A stretch of 6,570 bases of DNA from Paracoccaceae bacterium (GTDB lineage: Bacteria > Pseudomonadota > Alphaproteobacteria > Rhodobacterales > Rhodobacteraceae): positions 1 to 6,570 of the forward strand of contig JAASTF010000178.1 of assembly GCA_021767525.1 (NCBI GenBank). Direction: 5' to 3'. Shown in pieces: positions 5,744 through 6,570 of the stretch. The position numbers and the translations under genes are program-made. The notes below the pieces were generated by a model. The model saw only the letters and a list, made by a program, of their open reading frames with translations. It did no database searches and was not told the origin of the DNA. Each line of letters opens with the position of its first letter. Within the stretch, counting starts at the first letter, position 1.

Positions 5744-6570
5744 ATGAGCAGGTTATTCGCAACGGTGATCTTGACGATCTGGGCCGGCCTTGCCGCGGCG
5801 CAGGATTTCAGTGCGCTGGCGCGGGTCGATGCGCAGCGCAGCCAGATCGCCGACCGGCGCGGCGGGGCCGAGCTGGTGCTGCAACTCAGCCAGGGGGTGC
5901 CCTGGCGCGTTTACACGCTGGATGCGCCGGCACGGTTGGTGCTCGATTTCCGCGAGGTGCAGTGGGACGGGCTGAACGCGCGGGAGTTCGACCGGTCCGA
6001 GGCGGCCGCGCAGGTTCGGTTCGGCGGCTTTCGCCCGGGCTGGTCGCGCATGGTGGTCGACCTGGCCGCGCCGCTGGCCGTGACCCGGGCCGAGATGCGC
6101 GTGGCGCCCGACAGCGGTGCCGCGCGGCTGACCCTGCTGATGTCCGATGTCACTCCCGAGGAGTTCGCCGCGCGCGCCGGTGCGCCCAGCGACCCGCGCT
6201 GGGATCTGCCCGCGCCCAGCCGCCCCGCCACGACCCCGCCGCCCCCGATGGGCGAAGGGCCGGTGATCGTGGTGTTGGACCCGGGCCATGGCGGGATCGA
6301 TCCGGGCGCCGAGCATGAAGGTATGACCGAGAAAGACCTGATGCTGACCTTCGCGCGCGAGCTGCGCGACGTGCTGCGCCGCGCCGGAGGATTCGAGGTG
6401 GTGCTGACGCGCGACGACGATCGCTTTGTCTCGCTTGAACGTCGGGTGGCGCTGGCGCACGAGGCGCGGGCGCATGTGTTCCTGTCGCTGCATGCCGATG
6501 CGCTGTCGCAGGGGCAGGCGCATGGCGCCACGGTGCACGTGCTGGACACCGAGGCCAGCGATGCCGCCAC
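5744..6570 (+). CDS. Periplasmic N-acetylmuramoyl-L-alanine amidase (AMIN + Amidase_3), 3'-truncated by window edge
   Basis: This is a zinc amidase of the AmiA/B/C type, which cleaves the bond between N-acetylmuramic acid and L-alanine in peptidoglycan, normally during daughter-cell separation. The frame is open from ATG 5744 to the window end (275 complete codons, with the last two bases of the window starting another), so the C-terminus is missing. A signal peptide (1-19, ending GLAAA before QDF) is followed by an AMIN domain (about 25-135, with WRVYTLDAPARLVLDF and FGGFRPGWSRMVVDL) that usually targets the septum or peptidoglycan. A Pro/Thr-rich linker (about 153-172) leads into the catalytic domain from about 173: LDPGHGGIDPGA (H182), TEKD (E197) and LSLHADA (H250) give the three zinc ligands. 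The catalytic Glu near the C-terminus is off the edge. A TAG at 5687-5689 with no start codon before 5744 fixes this ATG as the first possible start, although no Shine-Dalgarno is visible. Confidence 0.95.
   Translation, partial: MSRLFATVILTIWAGLAAAQDFSALARVDAQRSQIADRRGGAELVLQLSQGVPWRVYTLDAPARLVLDFREVQWDGLNAREFDRSEAAAQVRFGGFRPGWSRMVVDLAAPLAVTRAEMRVAPDSGAARLTLLMSDVTPEEFAARAGAPSDPRWDLPAPSRPATTPPPPMGEGPVIVVLDPGHGGIDPGAEHEGMTEKDLMLTFARELRDVLRRAGGFEVVLTRDDDRFVSLERRVALAHEARAHVFLSLHADALSQGQAHGATVHVLDTEASDAA

Noticed and set aside
4852..5745. Minus-strand open frame (297 codons) opposite the hydrolase-like gene
   Set aside because: No domain is recognisable and the residue bias is that of an antisense frame; the plus-strand frame has a coherent signal segment, fold motifs and a coupled start.
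5650..6318. Plus-strand open frame of 222 codons overlapping the amidase start
   Set aside because: It is out of frame with the amidase, Arg/Ala/Gly-rich and without motifs. The amidase frame starting at 5744 carries a signal peptide, AMIN domain and zinc ligands.
1..6570. CRISPR array, tRNA, insertion sequence or prophage remnant
   Set aside because: No spaced repeats, cloverleaf-like segments, transposase motifs or abrupt composition changes were seen; the window is almost entirely ordinary protein-coding sequence.

Overview
The window is GC-rich, densely packed chromosomal DNA whose gene content and protein style point to an alphaproteobacterium, most likely of the Rhodobacterales (Rhodobacter/Paracoccus-like). 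This placement is inferred from codon bias and family resemblance only; no rRNA or other marker is present. There is no tRNA, rRNA, insertion sequence, CRISPR array or phage gene. Coding density is very high: the largest gap between genes is 106 bp.

Layout from left to right. (1) The 3' part of ispG (MEP isoprenoid pathway, plus strand), cut by the left edge, ends one base short of a convergent minus-strand gene. (2) A three-gene minus-strand operon is read from about 3569 down to 1001. It encodes a BepA-like secreted M48 zinc metalloprotease with TPR repeats, a ScsC/Com1-like DsbA thiol oxidoreductase (CGYC), and a second, smaller thioredoxin-fold protein (CSAC). The small protein looks like a paralogue of its neighbour that has lost the DsbA helical insert. 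Gaps are 6 and 4 bp. (3) Across a 56-bp divergent gap, a plus-strand pair encodes a fold-type I PLP aminotransferase and, overlapping it by 4 bp (GTGA), an alpha/beta-hydrolase-like protein with an N-terminal membrane/secretion segment and no serine nucleophile. (4) After a 106-bp intergenic stretch with small inverted repeats comes the 5' part of a periplasmic N-acetylmuramoyl-L-alanine amidase (AMIN + Amidase_3), cut by the right edge.

Five of the seven proteins carry N-terminal export signals, so most of the window concerns the cell envelope: protein folding and quality control (M48 protease plus two thiol proteins) and peptidoglycan cleavage (amidase). ispG and the aminotransferase are cytoplasmic metabolic genes. 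The best candidates for something under-described are the protease/DsbA/mini-DsbA operon, the insert-less DsbA paralogue, and the alpha/beta-hydrolase-fold protein with Glu at the nucleophile position.
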